A stretch of DNA of 15,572 nt from an uncultured Chitinophagaceae bacterium. Its GTDB lineage: Bacteria > Bacteroidota > Bacteroidia > Chitinophagales > Chitinophagaceae. How positions within the stretch are numbered: position 1 is the stretch's first letter; each line of letters opens with the position of its first letter. The DNA is taken from contig CAMPGT010000067.1 of NCBI GenBank assembly GCA_946885665.1, positions 1-15,572 on the forward strand, read 5' to 3'. The notes under the pieces are model-generated. The model searched no databases, was not told where the DNA came from, and worked only from the letters and a program-made list of their open reading frames with translations. A program made the position numbers and the translations under genes. Below, piece after piece: positions 7,630-14,760 of this stretch.

Positions 7630-8346
7630 GCGCTTCTGACCGATGGCCACCATTATCTGTTCAAGTATATCTTCAACAGGCGCATCGTAATCGACCGGCA
7701 AACATTCCTTGAACTGCACTGAAAGTTCGGTACCCCTTTTTTTGAATTTCAGTCCTTTTTTGTCGAATGCCGCGCTGAACCCGTCAATTACCACAGGTAT
7801 AACGATCGGCCGGCACAGTTTGATAAGATGGGCGGTGCCTTTGCGGCCAGGTGCAAACGGAGTGGTGGTTCCCTGCGGAAATTGTATCACCCAGTTTTTT
7901 TCCAACGCTCTCGCTATCTTTCTCGAATCGGATGGGTCGAGGCCCTTTCTTTGTTCGGACGGCTTACCGGTCCACGGCCTCTTCACCGTGATCGCGCCGC
8001 CTAATGTAAACAGTTTGCTGAGCCAGTTTTTTTTCATGGTTTCTTCGGCGGCAACATAGTTCACGCGGGTAAAGGCATTGAGCAGGTAGATGGGAAATCC
8101 AAGCCTGTTGACCCGTCCCCATTTCACTGCACTGAGTATGTGCAGCATCGCGATCACATCGGCAAAATAAGTTTGGTGATTGCTTACCAGTAATACATTC
8201 GTTTTCGGCAGTCCCTTAATGTGCTCAGTTCCTGAAACGCGAAGCTTATTCACGAATACAAGGCCCGGATAAGTGACAATTCCAATAAAAAAATACAGAA
8301 CCTTTCTCAACAAGGAGATATTCTTTATTCGCTCCCATGATGACAT
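7624..8346 (-). CDS. Divergent PlsC-like 1-acylglycerol-3-phosphate acyltransferase family protein
   Basis: A 240-residue membrane-associated acyltransferase of the lysophospholipid acyltransferase superfamily. A hydrophobic N-terminal stretch (about 12-33) precedes the block. The catalytic histidine region is SNHQTYFAD (55-63): five residues separate H57 and D63, where the classical motif is HX4D. Block III reads FPQGT (156-160) in place of FPEGTR. Block II is GGAITVKR (116-123) and block IV is IVIPVV (181-186). The overall order is right for the family, but the substrate may not be lysophosphatidate; another acyl acceptor such as an aminolipid is possible. The gene lies 47 bases downstream of the secreted protein gene and converges on the thioesterase gene. 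Confidence 0.82.
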   Translation of the reverse strand: MSSWERIKNISLLRKVLYFFIGIVTYPGLVFVNKLRVSGTEHIKGLPKTNVLLVSNHQTYFADVIAMLHILSAVKWGRVNRLGFPIYLLNAFTRVNYVAAEETMKKNWLSKLFTLGGAITVKRPWTGKPSEQRKGLDPSDSRKIARALEKNWVIQFPQGTTTPFAPGRKGTAHLIKLCRPIVIPVVIDGFSAAFDKKGLKFKKRGTELSVQFKECLPVDYDAPVEDILEQIMVAIGQKRL

Positions 8347-8393
8347 AACTGATTATTTGATGGCAACGCTTCAATATACCAATTATCAGAATA

Positions 8394-10241
8394 TCATTCG
8401 CGAATGGTCATTCGAAGAGACGAAATTTCACCTGAAGAAGAAACAAATACCTGGTAAATGCCGGCAGGGAGAGCTCCCAATCCACTCAGCATGATATTGT
8501 TTTCACCTGCATTGTACGACACCTGCCTCTTGTTGACAATCGAACCATACATATTGAGAATATGTACGCCTGCAACACCGGCCCGCGGCGAAAAAATTTG
8601 CAGTGTGGCATGTTGTGAAGCCGGGTTGGGCATGATGCCTATCCTGAATGGTGCACCATCCGGACGGCTCACAGATGCAATGCTGCTGAAATACTGTGCG
8701 TTTTCGACGCCGGTTGTTTTAATGCGGTAAATATTTATACCCGGCAACGGTTGCTCATCGATGAAACCATATTTTTTCGCCCTGGTGGCCCTGACTGTTC
8801 CGATAGTGGCATAGCTGTCACCAGCCTGCCGTTGCACTTCATAATTGTTGATCCCCGCTTCATTTTCGACTTCCCACGCAAGGTGGATTTGATTGTTGCT
8901 GCTGAAGGCTCTGAAAGAGATGATCTTCTCCGTTAAAAGCGTAAACGCCCCGCTGCTCAGGATGCCCGCATTATTTGTTCCGCCGCCGCTTCCGGCGCGG
9001 TCGCCCCCTGAATAGTTTCTGCCGCCGATTCCAAACGAAGTGGCCGTGTTGATATTTGATGTGGGAATAGCGGATGCGAAAAGTACAATGCCCTGTCCCC
9101 CACCGCCGCCACCGCCATGCGACGCCGGATCACCTACATTACCGCCATCGCCACCGTTGGCGGTGATGTTCAGTGTTTTTGAAGAACTGATGCTCCAGTT
9201 TTGTACGTTCAACAGAATTGATCCGCCCGCACCGCCCGCGCCGGCTCCGTCATTTCCAACATCCCCGCCTGCTCCGCCGTTGGCGCTGATACGAAGCGAA
9301 GCGCCCGACCCTGTTGTAATTATCGCGTCGGCGCTGATGATGATAATACCGCCACCATCTCCGCCTCTATTATCAAAATTGTTGTTCCCTTCGCCCGATC
9401 CGCCGCCGCCACCCATGAATATCCTGCTTGCCGAAGCATAAGTGCCCAGCGAAACGCCACCTGATCCGCCGCTGGCCGTGCAGTTCCAACCCTTTCCGCC
9501 AATGCCCCCCGCCGAAAAATTAGCGCCCCCACCTCCTCCACCGGTATGACTGGTGCCGCCGCCCCCTCCGTTGATGATCTTACCTTTGCCTGCTGCGTAC
9601 CACGAGTTGGTTGATTTATAAATTCCTTCACCCTTGTTGCCATAATCTTCGTGCTCATAGCGGTAATAATTGGTTGAATTGCAATCGTCCGCATCTCCCG
9701 CATTGCTTTCTCCTCCTCTGAATCCGGCATAGTCGGCCGTGATATTATGATTTAATGTCAATGTACCGTTTACCCTGAATGCCACCACGCCGCCAACATC
9801 TCCATCCCAGTCAAGTGCGCTGATATTTGCTGTTGTGGTGTACCCGTTTATGCCGAGCTCCGGAAAGCTGATCACCTGGACGGTGCTGTTAGCGCCGGTG
9901 ACATACACATTGGCCAACGGGCTATTGACAGTTATTTGGCTAAGGTTTCCGGCAGTTCTTTGTACTGATGCGATGATCGCTTCTTCGTACATGCCGGCGG
10001 ATGCCAGTGTCGAAAGATTCCCGAAGGTTGAATTATCGGAGGTGTTTGTACCGATCACATTATCCTGCATCTGCATCACGATAACATGCATGCCGGCTGA
10101 AAACGTGGCGTTGCTTTCATTCGCTATCGAAACAGTAAGTGTTGTGGAAGTGATCGAACTCACTTTCGCATAAGCATTGATCTGCGCTTGCATGCTTATA
10201 CTGGTAACGGTTGCGAGAAGGGTAAAGATTAACGTTTTCAC
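8394..10241 (-). CDS. Secreted glycine-rich protein with T9SS type A C-terminal sorting domain
   Basis: A 615-residue exported protein, probably anchored at or released from the cell surface by the type IX secretion system. I chose the GTG at 10239-10241, which gives the clean signal peptide MKTLIFTLLATVTSISMQAQ; a TTG at 10250 would add three residues. Residues about 25-150 form a beta-rich domain. From about 150 to 425 the chain is glycine-rich, with runs of five to seven glycines alternating with short hydrophobic strands. An FN3-like segment follows (about 441-527, containing IHLAWEVENEAGINNYEVQR), then the T9SS sorting domain (about 532-615: MPNPASQHATLQIFSP, LPAGIYQVFV). The specific function is unknown; adhesin or matrix roles are guesses. 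A TACTATTG stretch 35 bases upstream is a one-mismatch -7 element. Confidence 0.88.
   Translation of the reverse strand: MKTLIFTLLATVTSISMQAQINAYAKVSSITSTTLTVSIANESNATFSAGMHVIVMQMQDNVIGTNTSDNSTFGNLSTLASAGMYEEAIIASVQRTAGNLSQITVNSPLANVYVTGANSTVQVISFPELGINGYTTTANISALDWDGDVGGVVAFRVNGTLTLNHNITADYAGFRGGESNAGDADDCNSTNYYRYEHEDYGNKGEGIYKSTNSWYAAGKGKIINGGGGGTSHTGGGGGGANFSAGGIGGKGWNCTASGGSGGVSLGTYASASRIFMGGGGGSGEGNNNFDNRGGDGGGIIIISADAIITTGSGASLRISANGGAGGDVGNDGAGAGGAGGSILLNVQNWSISSSKTLNITANGGDGGNVGDPASHGGGGGGGQGIVLFASAIPTSNINTATSFGIGGRNYSGGDRAGSGGGTNNAGILSSGAFTLLTEKIISFRAFSSNNQIHLAWEVENEAGINNYEVQRQAGDSYATIGTVRATRAKKYGFIDEQPLPGINIYRIKTTGVENAQYFSSIASVSRPDGAPFRIGIMPNPASQHATLQIFSPRAGVAGVHILNMYGSIVNKRQVSYNAGENNIMLSGLGALPAGIYQVFVSSSGEISSLRMTIRE
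8970..9350 (-). repeat. Three tandem ~43-residue glycine-rich beta repeats inside the T9SS protein
   Basis: Within the secreted protein three consecutive units of 43, 43 and 41 residues share one plan: a hydrophobic strand (GIIIISADAI, SILLNVQNW, GIVLFASAI), a polar turn, a second strand ending in a GG motif (LRISANGGAGGDVG, LNITANGGDGGNVG, SFGIGGRNYSGG) and a glycine-rich loop. An earlier degenerate unit (VVAFRVNGTLTLNHNI, followed by GFRGG) appears near residue 152. The pattern suggests a beta-solenoid-like stack, which is my inference from the periodicity. Confidence 0.6.
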
Positions 10242-10344
10242 CAGTAACAATAATAGATAATAGAGCAGGCAGGCACAATAGTAGTACTACCAAACGGACT
10301 TCAGGAATTACTGGTTACGCTGAAAATCACATTAAAATTTGATC

Positions 10345-10377
10345 AAAAAAAAAGCGTCCCATTAAGGGAACGCTTTC
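10345..10377 (-). terminator. Rho-independent terminator of rpsA
   Basis: On the minus strand, just after the rpsA stop, AAGCGTTCCC pairs with GGGACGCTT around a five-base loop (one bulged A), and nine T residues follow. This is a textbook intrinsic terminator placed to end the rpsA transcript before the secreted protein gene. Confidence 0.85.
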
Positions 10378-10396
10378 TTCTATTCAAAATAAGTGG

Positions 10397-12304
10397 TTAT
10401 TCTTTCGTTTCACCGCCCTGCTGCTCTTCCTGCTGCAATTTCTGCTTCAGTTGAGCCAGTGCGCCAAGATCACCCAGCGTAGCTTTCTCTACTTTATTCT
10501 GGATATTCTTCACAGTTTTCCTGGCGTTGTCGGCATCGGTGCGTGCTTCTTTCTTCGCAGTTTCTTTTTCATCTACGCGAGCCTGTTCCCAGATACGCGC
10601 GTGAGAAACCACGATGCGTTTTTCATTGCGGTCGAATTCGATCACCATGAACTGTGCGGTTTCATCTGCATTCACCGATTTACCGTCCTCTTTTGCGAGA
10701 TGGCGGTTGGGAGCAAATCCCTCCAATCCATAAGGCAATTGAACGATGGCGCCTTTGTCGTCCTTGCGGATAACGGTTCCTTCGTGGATGGTGCCGGGTG
10801 CAAAGGTGTCCTGCAGTGTGTTCCAGGGATCTTCTTCGAGCTGTTTATGGCCGAGCTGAAGTTTCCTGTTGTCCTTATCGATTCCCAGGATGATCACATC
10901 AATGTGGTTACCCACTTTGGTGTATTCGGATGGGTGGTTGAACCTCTTGAGCCAGCTCAGATCGCTGATGTGGATCATGCCACCGATACCCGGACTGAGT
11001 TCAACGAACACGCCGTAGGGAGTGATGTTCTTGACAAGTCCTGAATGACGGCTGCCTTCAGGGAACTTGGTTTCTATTGTGCTCCATGGATCTTCCGTCA
11101 TTTGCTTGATCGAGAGACTCATTTTGCGGCTGTCTTTATCGAGTGTAACGATCTTCGCCTCATACTCATCGTTGAGCTTGAAGAACTCCTTTGCATTAAT
11201 TGGTGTGTTGGCCCAGGTGATTTCACTCACGTGAACAAGACCCTCAACGCCAGGAAGTATTTCGAGGAACGCACCATAATCTTCAATATTCACCACCTTG
11301 CCCTTCACTACAGAACCTTCTGTAACATTGGCCGGAAGGATATCCCACGGATGTGGTGTAAGCTGCTTGAGACCGAGGCTGATTCTCTTCTTCTCGTCGT
11401 CGAAGTCGAGTACCACCACTTTCAGTTTCTGGTCGAGTTTCAGCACTTCGCTCGGATGGCTGATACGTCCCCAACTGATATCGGTGATGTACAGCAGACC
11501 GTCGAGACCACCAAGGTCCATGAATGCGCCGAAGTCTGTAATGTTCTTGATGGAACCTTCGAGTACCTGGCCTCTTTCGAGTTTGCTCATGATCTCGGCA
11601 CGCTGTGCTTCGATGTCGCTTTCGATAAGCGCCTTATGTGATACCACAGCATTCTTGATGGCTTCGTTGATCTTCACCACTTTGAATTCCATGGTCTTGC
11701 CAACGAACTGGTCGTAGTCGGTAACTGGTTTCACGTCGATCTGGGAACCCGGAAGGAACGTTTCCATTCCGAACACGTCAACGATCAAACCGCCTTTGGT
11801 TTTTGATGTAACAGTACCGGTGATGACTTCGCCTGTCTTGTGCACCTCAACGATCCTTTCCCATGCGCGTGTGATACGTGCCTGTTTACGGCTGAGATTA
11901 AGATTACCTTCACGGTCCTCTTTTTCCACCACCATCACTTCCACTTCATCACCTGTTTGCAGGTTGGGCGTGTCACGGAATTCATTGAGAGATACCAGAC
12001 CATCGCTTTTGAAACCGATATTGATCACAACATCTGTTTTGGTAACGCCCACCACGATGCCTTTCACCAGTTCTCCGTCGGTAACAGCTTTGAATGTGCC
12101 TTCATAGACGGCGTCGTATTTCTTTTTTTCTTCGCTGGTGTAAGAAGCGACATTGCGTTTGTCAATGCTCCAGTCGAAATCGTCATGAGCCGTCTCTACT
12201 TTCGGAGCCTGCTCGGTCACAGGTTGATTTGGTGTCGCTGTAGCCTCCTGAACGGGAGACTCCTGTGATTCAGCGTTTGAGTTAACAATATTGTTATCAG
12301 ACAT
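10397..12304 (-). CDS. rpsA: 30S ribosomal protein S1
   Basis: RNA-binding protein of the small ribosomal subunit that helps mRNA docking. The start is the ATG at 12302-12304 ([14 protein letters not shown]), giving 635 residues. The open frame continues upstream into the heptad repeats, but that extension (repeated SRLPSP) is repeat-derived and lies upstream of the promoter. An acidic, low-complexity N-terminus of about 75 residues precedes six S1 domains at roughly 78-142, 158-226, 245-314, 330-401, 417-489 and 504-571; domains 3 to 5 are the most canonical ([27 protein letters not shown]). A charged tail of about 60 residues follows. It is a single-gene transcript with its own promoter, a short leader hairpin and a terminator. 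Confidence 0.95.
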   Translation of the reverse strand: MSDNNIVNSNAESQESPVQEATATPNQPVTEQAPKVETAHDDFDWSIDKRNVASYTSEEKKKYDAVYEGTFKAVTDGELVKGIVVGVTKTDVVINIGFKSDGLVSLNEFRDTPNLQTGDEVEVMVVEKEDREGNLNLSRKQARITRAWERIVEVHKTGEVITGTVTSKTKGGLIVDVFGMETFLPGSQIDVKPVTDYDQFVGKTMEFKVVKINEAIKNAVVSHKALIESDIEAQRAEIMSKLERGQVLEGSIKNITDFGAFMDLGGLDGLLYITDISWGRISHPSEVLKLDQKLKVVVLDFDDEKKRISLGLKQLTPHPWDILPANVTEGSVVKGKVVNIEDYGAFLEILPGVEGLVHVSEITWANTPINAKEFFKLNDEYEAKIVTLDKDSRKMSLSIKQMTEDPWSTIETKFPEGSRHSGLVKNITPYGVFVELSPGIGGMIHISDLSWLKRFNHPSEYTKVGNHIDVIILGIDKDNRKLQLGHKQLEEDPWNTLQDTFAPGTIHEGTVIRKDDKGAIVQLPYGLEGFAPNRHLAKEDGKSVNADETAQFMVIEFDRNEKRIVVSHARIWEQARVDEKETAKKEARTDADNARKTVKNIQNKVEKATLGDLGALAQLKQKLQQEEQQGGETKE

Positions 12305-12312
12305 AATAATAT

Positions 12313-12333
12313 CCCGATTGTTTTTTATTCGGG
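12313..12333 (-). promoter_or_regulatory. rpsA: Leader hairpin just upstream of the rpsA start codon
   Basis: On the minus strand CCCGA and TCGGG form a 5-bp stem around an A-rich 11-base loop, ending eight bases before the ATG. No Shine-Dalgarno sequence is visible in the leader. The A-rich loop could be an S1 or initiation contact, and S1 autoregulation through its own leader is known in E. coli, but a role here is inference from position only. Confidence 0.4.
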
Positions 12334-12337
12334 GGTG

Positions 12338-12345
12338 CAAAGATA
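12338..12345 (-). promoter_or_regulatory. rpsA: Bacteroidota -7 promoter element for rpsA
   Basis: The minus strand reads TATCTTTG, an exact TAnnTTTG match, 33 bases upstream of the rpsA ATG. Transcription would start a few bases further on, giving a leader of about 25 to 30 bases. No TTTG lies at the -33 distance; that region falls in the degenerate edge of the heptad repeat array. Confidence 0.65.
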
Positions 12346-12356
12346 GGGCAAAATTA

Positions 12357-12439
12357 GGAGACAGGAGACGGAAGGGGGACGGAAGACGGGAGACGGGAGA
12401 CGGGAGACGGGAGACGGGAAACGGGAGAGGGGAGAGGGT
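12357..12439. repeat. Heptanucleotide tandem repeat (AGACGGG)n upstream of rpsA
   Basis: Five perfect contiguous AGACGGG units occupy 12384-12418, followed by three degenerate units (AAACGGG, AGAGGGG, AGAGGGT) to 12439. Decayed copies (GGAGACA, GGAGACG, GAAGGGG) precede them from 12357. The purine-rich array begins 11 bases upstream of the rpsA -7 element, so it occupies the -33 region. Related CGTCTCA heptads sit at the left edge of the window. The decay toward both ends is typical of a slippage-prone array. Confidence 0.88.
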
Positions 12440-12466
12440 TTTAACTTTCAACTTTTAAGTTTTGCC
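12439..12466. repeat. Second, AT-rich heptanucleotide repeat
   Basis: Four consecutive seven-base units, TTTTAAC, TTTCAAC, TTTTAAG and TTTTGCC, keep the same seven-base phase as the neighbouring array while having a different sequence. The last unit overlaps the first arm of the palindromic element that follows. Confidence 0.5.
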
Positions 12467-12519
12467 TGCAGGGCAACGTATCCCCCGCTGGCGGGGGTGG
12501 CGCGAAGCGCCGGGGGTGG
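12462..12519. repeat. Three-hairpin palindromic intergenic element (REP-like)
   Basis: Three stem-loops lie back to back: TTGCC/GGCAA at 12462-12476; CCCCCG/CGGGGG around CTGG at 12482-12497; GGCGC/GCGCC around GAA at 12499-12511. The octamer GGGGGTGG occurs twice (12493-12500 and 12512-12519), so the CCCCC arm could pair with either copy, giving competing folds. No T tract follows on either strand, which argues against a simple terminator. It lies between the flavoprotein stop and the rpsA promoter. The compact GC-rich layout recalls repetitive extragenic palindromes, but only one copy is visible here. Confidence 0.6.
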
Positions 12520-12589
12520 ACCGGCAACAGCGTTCCCAAGAGTCTCTCGAAGATAACCCCGGAACAACACTCCCGCAAACAACAATAGA

Positions 12590-13810
12590 TCACTGCAACC
12601 CGCTGCTAACTGCCTTTGCTGCTATCCATCCGCTCGTCCAGGCATGCTGAAAGTTGAACCCGCCCGTTACTCCGTCCACATCCAGTATTTCACCCGCAAA
12701 ATACAGGCTGGACACCAGCCGGCTTTGCATCGTAGAAGGGTCCACCTCCTTCAACGCAATACCGCCGGCAGTAACGAACTCCTCCTTAAAAGTAGTCTTA
12801 CCCTCCACCTGTATTTCATGAAGGCAAATCTGCCGGATCAACGCGTTTTGCTTTGACGCGGAAAGATCACCCCACCGCACATCGTCGTTGATGCCGCTTG
12901 CCGTGCAGAAATATTCCCACAACCGGTGAGGAACGCCAAAAGCGTTACGGGCCGTCACCTTTTGCGCGCCATTATCCGTCCTGAACCCGGTAAAAGCATC
13001 TCTCAACGAATGTTCATTGTAATCCGGCAGCCAGTTCACCATAATATTAAACCGGTAATCCATTTTATTTAACTCCCTGGCCGCCCTCGCGCTGAGTTTC
13101 AGCACTGCAGGTCCGCTCATCCCCCAATGAGTGATCAGCACCGCTCCCTCCTCTTCCAACTTCGTACCCCCGATCTTCACTTTCGCCCGCACAGATATAC
13201 CCATCAATGCTGTGATGGGATGGCCAGGCATATTAAAAGTGAACAGTGAGGGCACCGGTTCACTTATCGTGTGTCCTGTTCCCACGATCCATTCAAACAT
13301 TGCCATTTTGGGATACCCCCCGCATGCCACGCATACAAAGTCGGCATCTTCTGCTTCACCGCCTGCAAAAGTCAACTTCCATCTCTGGCCGACTTTTTCA
13401 AGGCGTTTCACGTCGCGATTCAACCTGATGGCGACGCCGTACCTGTCTGCTTCGTTGAGCAGGCACCGGATGACCGTTTCCGACGTATCGGTTACCGGGA
13501 ACATACGTCCGTCATCTTCCGTTTTGAGTTCCACGCCCCGCTCTTTAAACCAGGCGATCGTATCGCTGGTAAAAAACTGGTGAAACGTTTTCTTCACGAA
13601 ATTTTCGCCGCGAGGATATTTCCGGACCATTTCCTGAATGGAGAAACAGGCATGTGTGACATTGCACCTGCCGCCGCCCGATATCCGCACCTTCGACAAT
13701 AACCTGCCCGTTTTCTCCACAATGGTCACCCGCAACGACGGATTCATTCTCGCCGCATTCACGGCGCAAAAAAATCCGGCTGCACCTCCGCCGATCACGA
13801 TCAAACGCAT
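12590..13810 (-). CDS. NAD(P)/FAD-dependent oxidoreductase, HI0933/BaiN (YhiN) family
   Basis: A 406-residue flavoprotein. The N-terminal dinucleotide-binding motif is GGGAAG (7-12) in VIGGGAAGFFCAVNAAR, with E32 at the end of the second strand, and the family-specific ISGGGRCNVTH follows at about 43-53. Near the C-terminus GGFNFQHAWTSGW matches the second FAD-contact motif of this family. The family is widespread; one member has been tied to bile acid dehydroxylation, but for most members, including this one, the substrate is unknown. The start lies 17 bases after the stop of the preceding unrecognised gene on the same strand, so the two probably share a transcript. Confidence 0.92.
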   Translation of the reverse strand: MRLIVIGGGAAGFFCAVNAARMNPSLRVTIVEKTGRLLSKVRISGGGRCNVTHACFSIQEMVRKYPRGENFVKKTFHQFFTSDTIAWFKERGVELKTEDDGRMFPVTDTSETVIRCLLNEADRYGVAIRLNRDVKRLEKVGQRWKLTFAGGEAEDADFVCVACGGYPKMAMFEWIVGTGHTISEPVPSLFTFNMPGHPITALMGISVRAKVKIGGTKLEEEGAVLITHWGMSGPAVLKLSARAARELNKMDYRFNIMVNWLPDYNEHSLRDAFTGFRTDNGAQKVTARNAFGVPHRLWEYFCTASGINDDVRWGDLSASKQNALIRQICLHEIQVEGKTTFKEEFVTAGGIALKEVDPSTMQSRLVSSLYFAGEILDVDGVTGGFNFQHAWTSGWIAAKAVSSGLQ

Positions 13811-13827
13811 CCGCGAATGTAGAACTA

Positions 13828-14682
13828 TCAGGCGTTCCAGTTATATCCCGGAAAAGTGAAATAAAAAATCGCCCACCAGTTATTGGTATTGGCCAGATAC
13901 AGCTCAAACGGGCCCTCGATATGTTGCATCTCACCACTCTCCAGGCTCGCATCGTACCTCACCCGGCCCGTCACAAAGGCTCTGCCGTTCCGGGCATTTT
14001 CGTTCCATTCAAACTCCACCTTGCTGACAAGATATTCGCAATTGAGGAACGAGCAATACGCATCAAAGATGGCATTGATCTTCCTAAGCACCGTTTGTTT
14101 AGAAAATTGCCGCGTATCGGGATGAATGAAAGGATCGGCAAGCTGCCAACTGTATTCGTTGATCTTTTTGCTGAACCATTGTGATAAAAACTCTACCACC
14201 CGTTGCCGTATCTCCAATTCGTGGTTGGGATGAAAATCTTCGTAGCAGAAGTGATGAATGAATCCCGGCATGTCCAGGTCGTCCATTTCGTGCAAAAACA
14301 ATTCCTCGGTAATGAAAGTGTAAATAATGCGGTCATCATAATCGCCAAGTATGTCGAGTTCCACCCTGTGCTGACTCATCAGGCTTTTGATCCTCTTCAG
14401 CTCTGCGGGTAACTGCTTATCCGGCAGTACTTCACCCTTTTTAAAATAAGGCTGGCCGATCTTGTCAAATATCCTGACCATCTTACGCGGCTCCCTGAAT
14501 TTTCTTTCGAATTCATATACCGACCTTAAAAATTCATTTACGATTGCCGGCGGTATTTCTTCGTCGCCGGTGGTACACTCGGCGCCAAACTCAGCCTTCA
14601 GCTTGAGGATGAGCAACTCATTTTCGATGGGAAGTTCGAAGGTGGGTTCGTCACCGTAACCTTCTTTAAAAATGTTATTCAT
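13828..14682 (-). CDS. Unrecognised conserved-type protein, 284 residues
   Basis: I do not recognise a named family. The ATG at 14680-14682 (MNNIFKEGYGDEP) is the likely start; the frame stays open 20 codons further, but those codons come from the terminator hairpin of the upstream gene. The protein is acidic and soluble, without signal peptide or membrane segment. The first two thirds look helical with charged residues (ERKFREPRKMVRIFDKIGQ, FITEELFLHEMDDLDMPGF, and an HHFCYEDFHPNHE stretch rich in His and acidic residues). The last ~85 residues look beta-rich and aromatic (VEFEWNENARNGRAFVTGRV, NNWWAIFYFTFPGYNW), which could be an NTF2-like fold, though that is a guess. It probably forms an operon with the flavoprotein gene 17 bases downstream. 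Confidence 0.8.
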   Translation of the reverse strand: MNNIFKEGYGDEPTFELPIENELLILKLKAEFGAECTTGDEEIPPAIVNEFLRSVYEFERKFREPRKMVRIFDKIGQPYFKKGEVLPDKQLPAELKRIKSLMSQHRVELDILGDYDDRIIYTFITEELFLHEMDDLDMPGFIHHFCYEDFHPNHELEIRQRVVEFLSQWFSKKINEYSWQLADPFIHPDTRQFSKQTVLRKINAIFDAYCSFLNCEYLVSKVEFEWNENARNGRAFVTGRVRYDASLESGEMQHIEGPFELYLANTNNWWAIFYFTFPGYNWNA

Positions 14683-14711
14683 GGTTTCTGATTTAGAAAT
14701 GAATGTACATG

Positions 14712-14737
14712 AACAACCCCGCTGGTGCGGGGTTGTT
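14712..14737 (-). terminator. Strong hairpin terminator downstream of the methionine aminopeptidase gene
   Basis: A perfect 11-bp inverted repeat (AACAACCCCGC/GCGGGGTTGTT) surrounds a TGGT loop. It lies 24 bases past the methionine aminopeptidase stop and 30 bases before the next start. On the minus strand the T residues after the hairpin are mostly within the stem (TTGTT, then CATG), so termination may be partial. On the plus strand TTTTC follows, but no plus-strand gene ends here. Confidence 0.72.
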
Positions 14738-14760
14738 TTCACTTCAAAATCGTAGTATTA

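Noticed and set aside
9040..9441. Plus-strand proline-rich open frame of 133 codons
   Set aside because: It is the antisense shadow of the glycine-rich repeats (Gly codons read as Pro on the other strand).
10451..11641. Two long consecutive plus-strand open frames (197 and 198 codons) opposite rpsA
   Set aside because: They are antisense to a highly conserved gene, show no family features, and arise from its codon bias.
12357..12439. Possible CRISPR array
   Set aside because: The units are seven bases long and directly contiguous, with no spacers and no cas genes nearby.
12305..12451. A 49-residue N-terminal extension of ribosomal protein S1 with repeated SRLPSP units
   Set aside because: It is encoded by the heptad array and lies upstream of the exact -7 promoter element. 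The MSDNN start fits the family.
12482..12511. Reading the palindromic element as the flavoprotein gene's terminator
   Set aside because: It has GC-rich stems but no T tract on the minus strand and lies about 80 bases past the stop. A termination role is possible but not supported over a repeat element.
14683..14742. A 20-residue N-terminal extension of the unrecognised 284-residue protein
   Set aside because: It reads through the terminator hairpin of the methionine aminopeptidase gene; the internal ATG after the hairpin is the sensible start.
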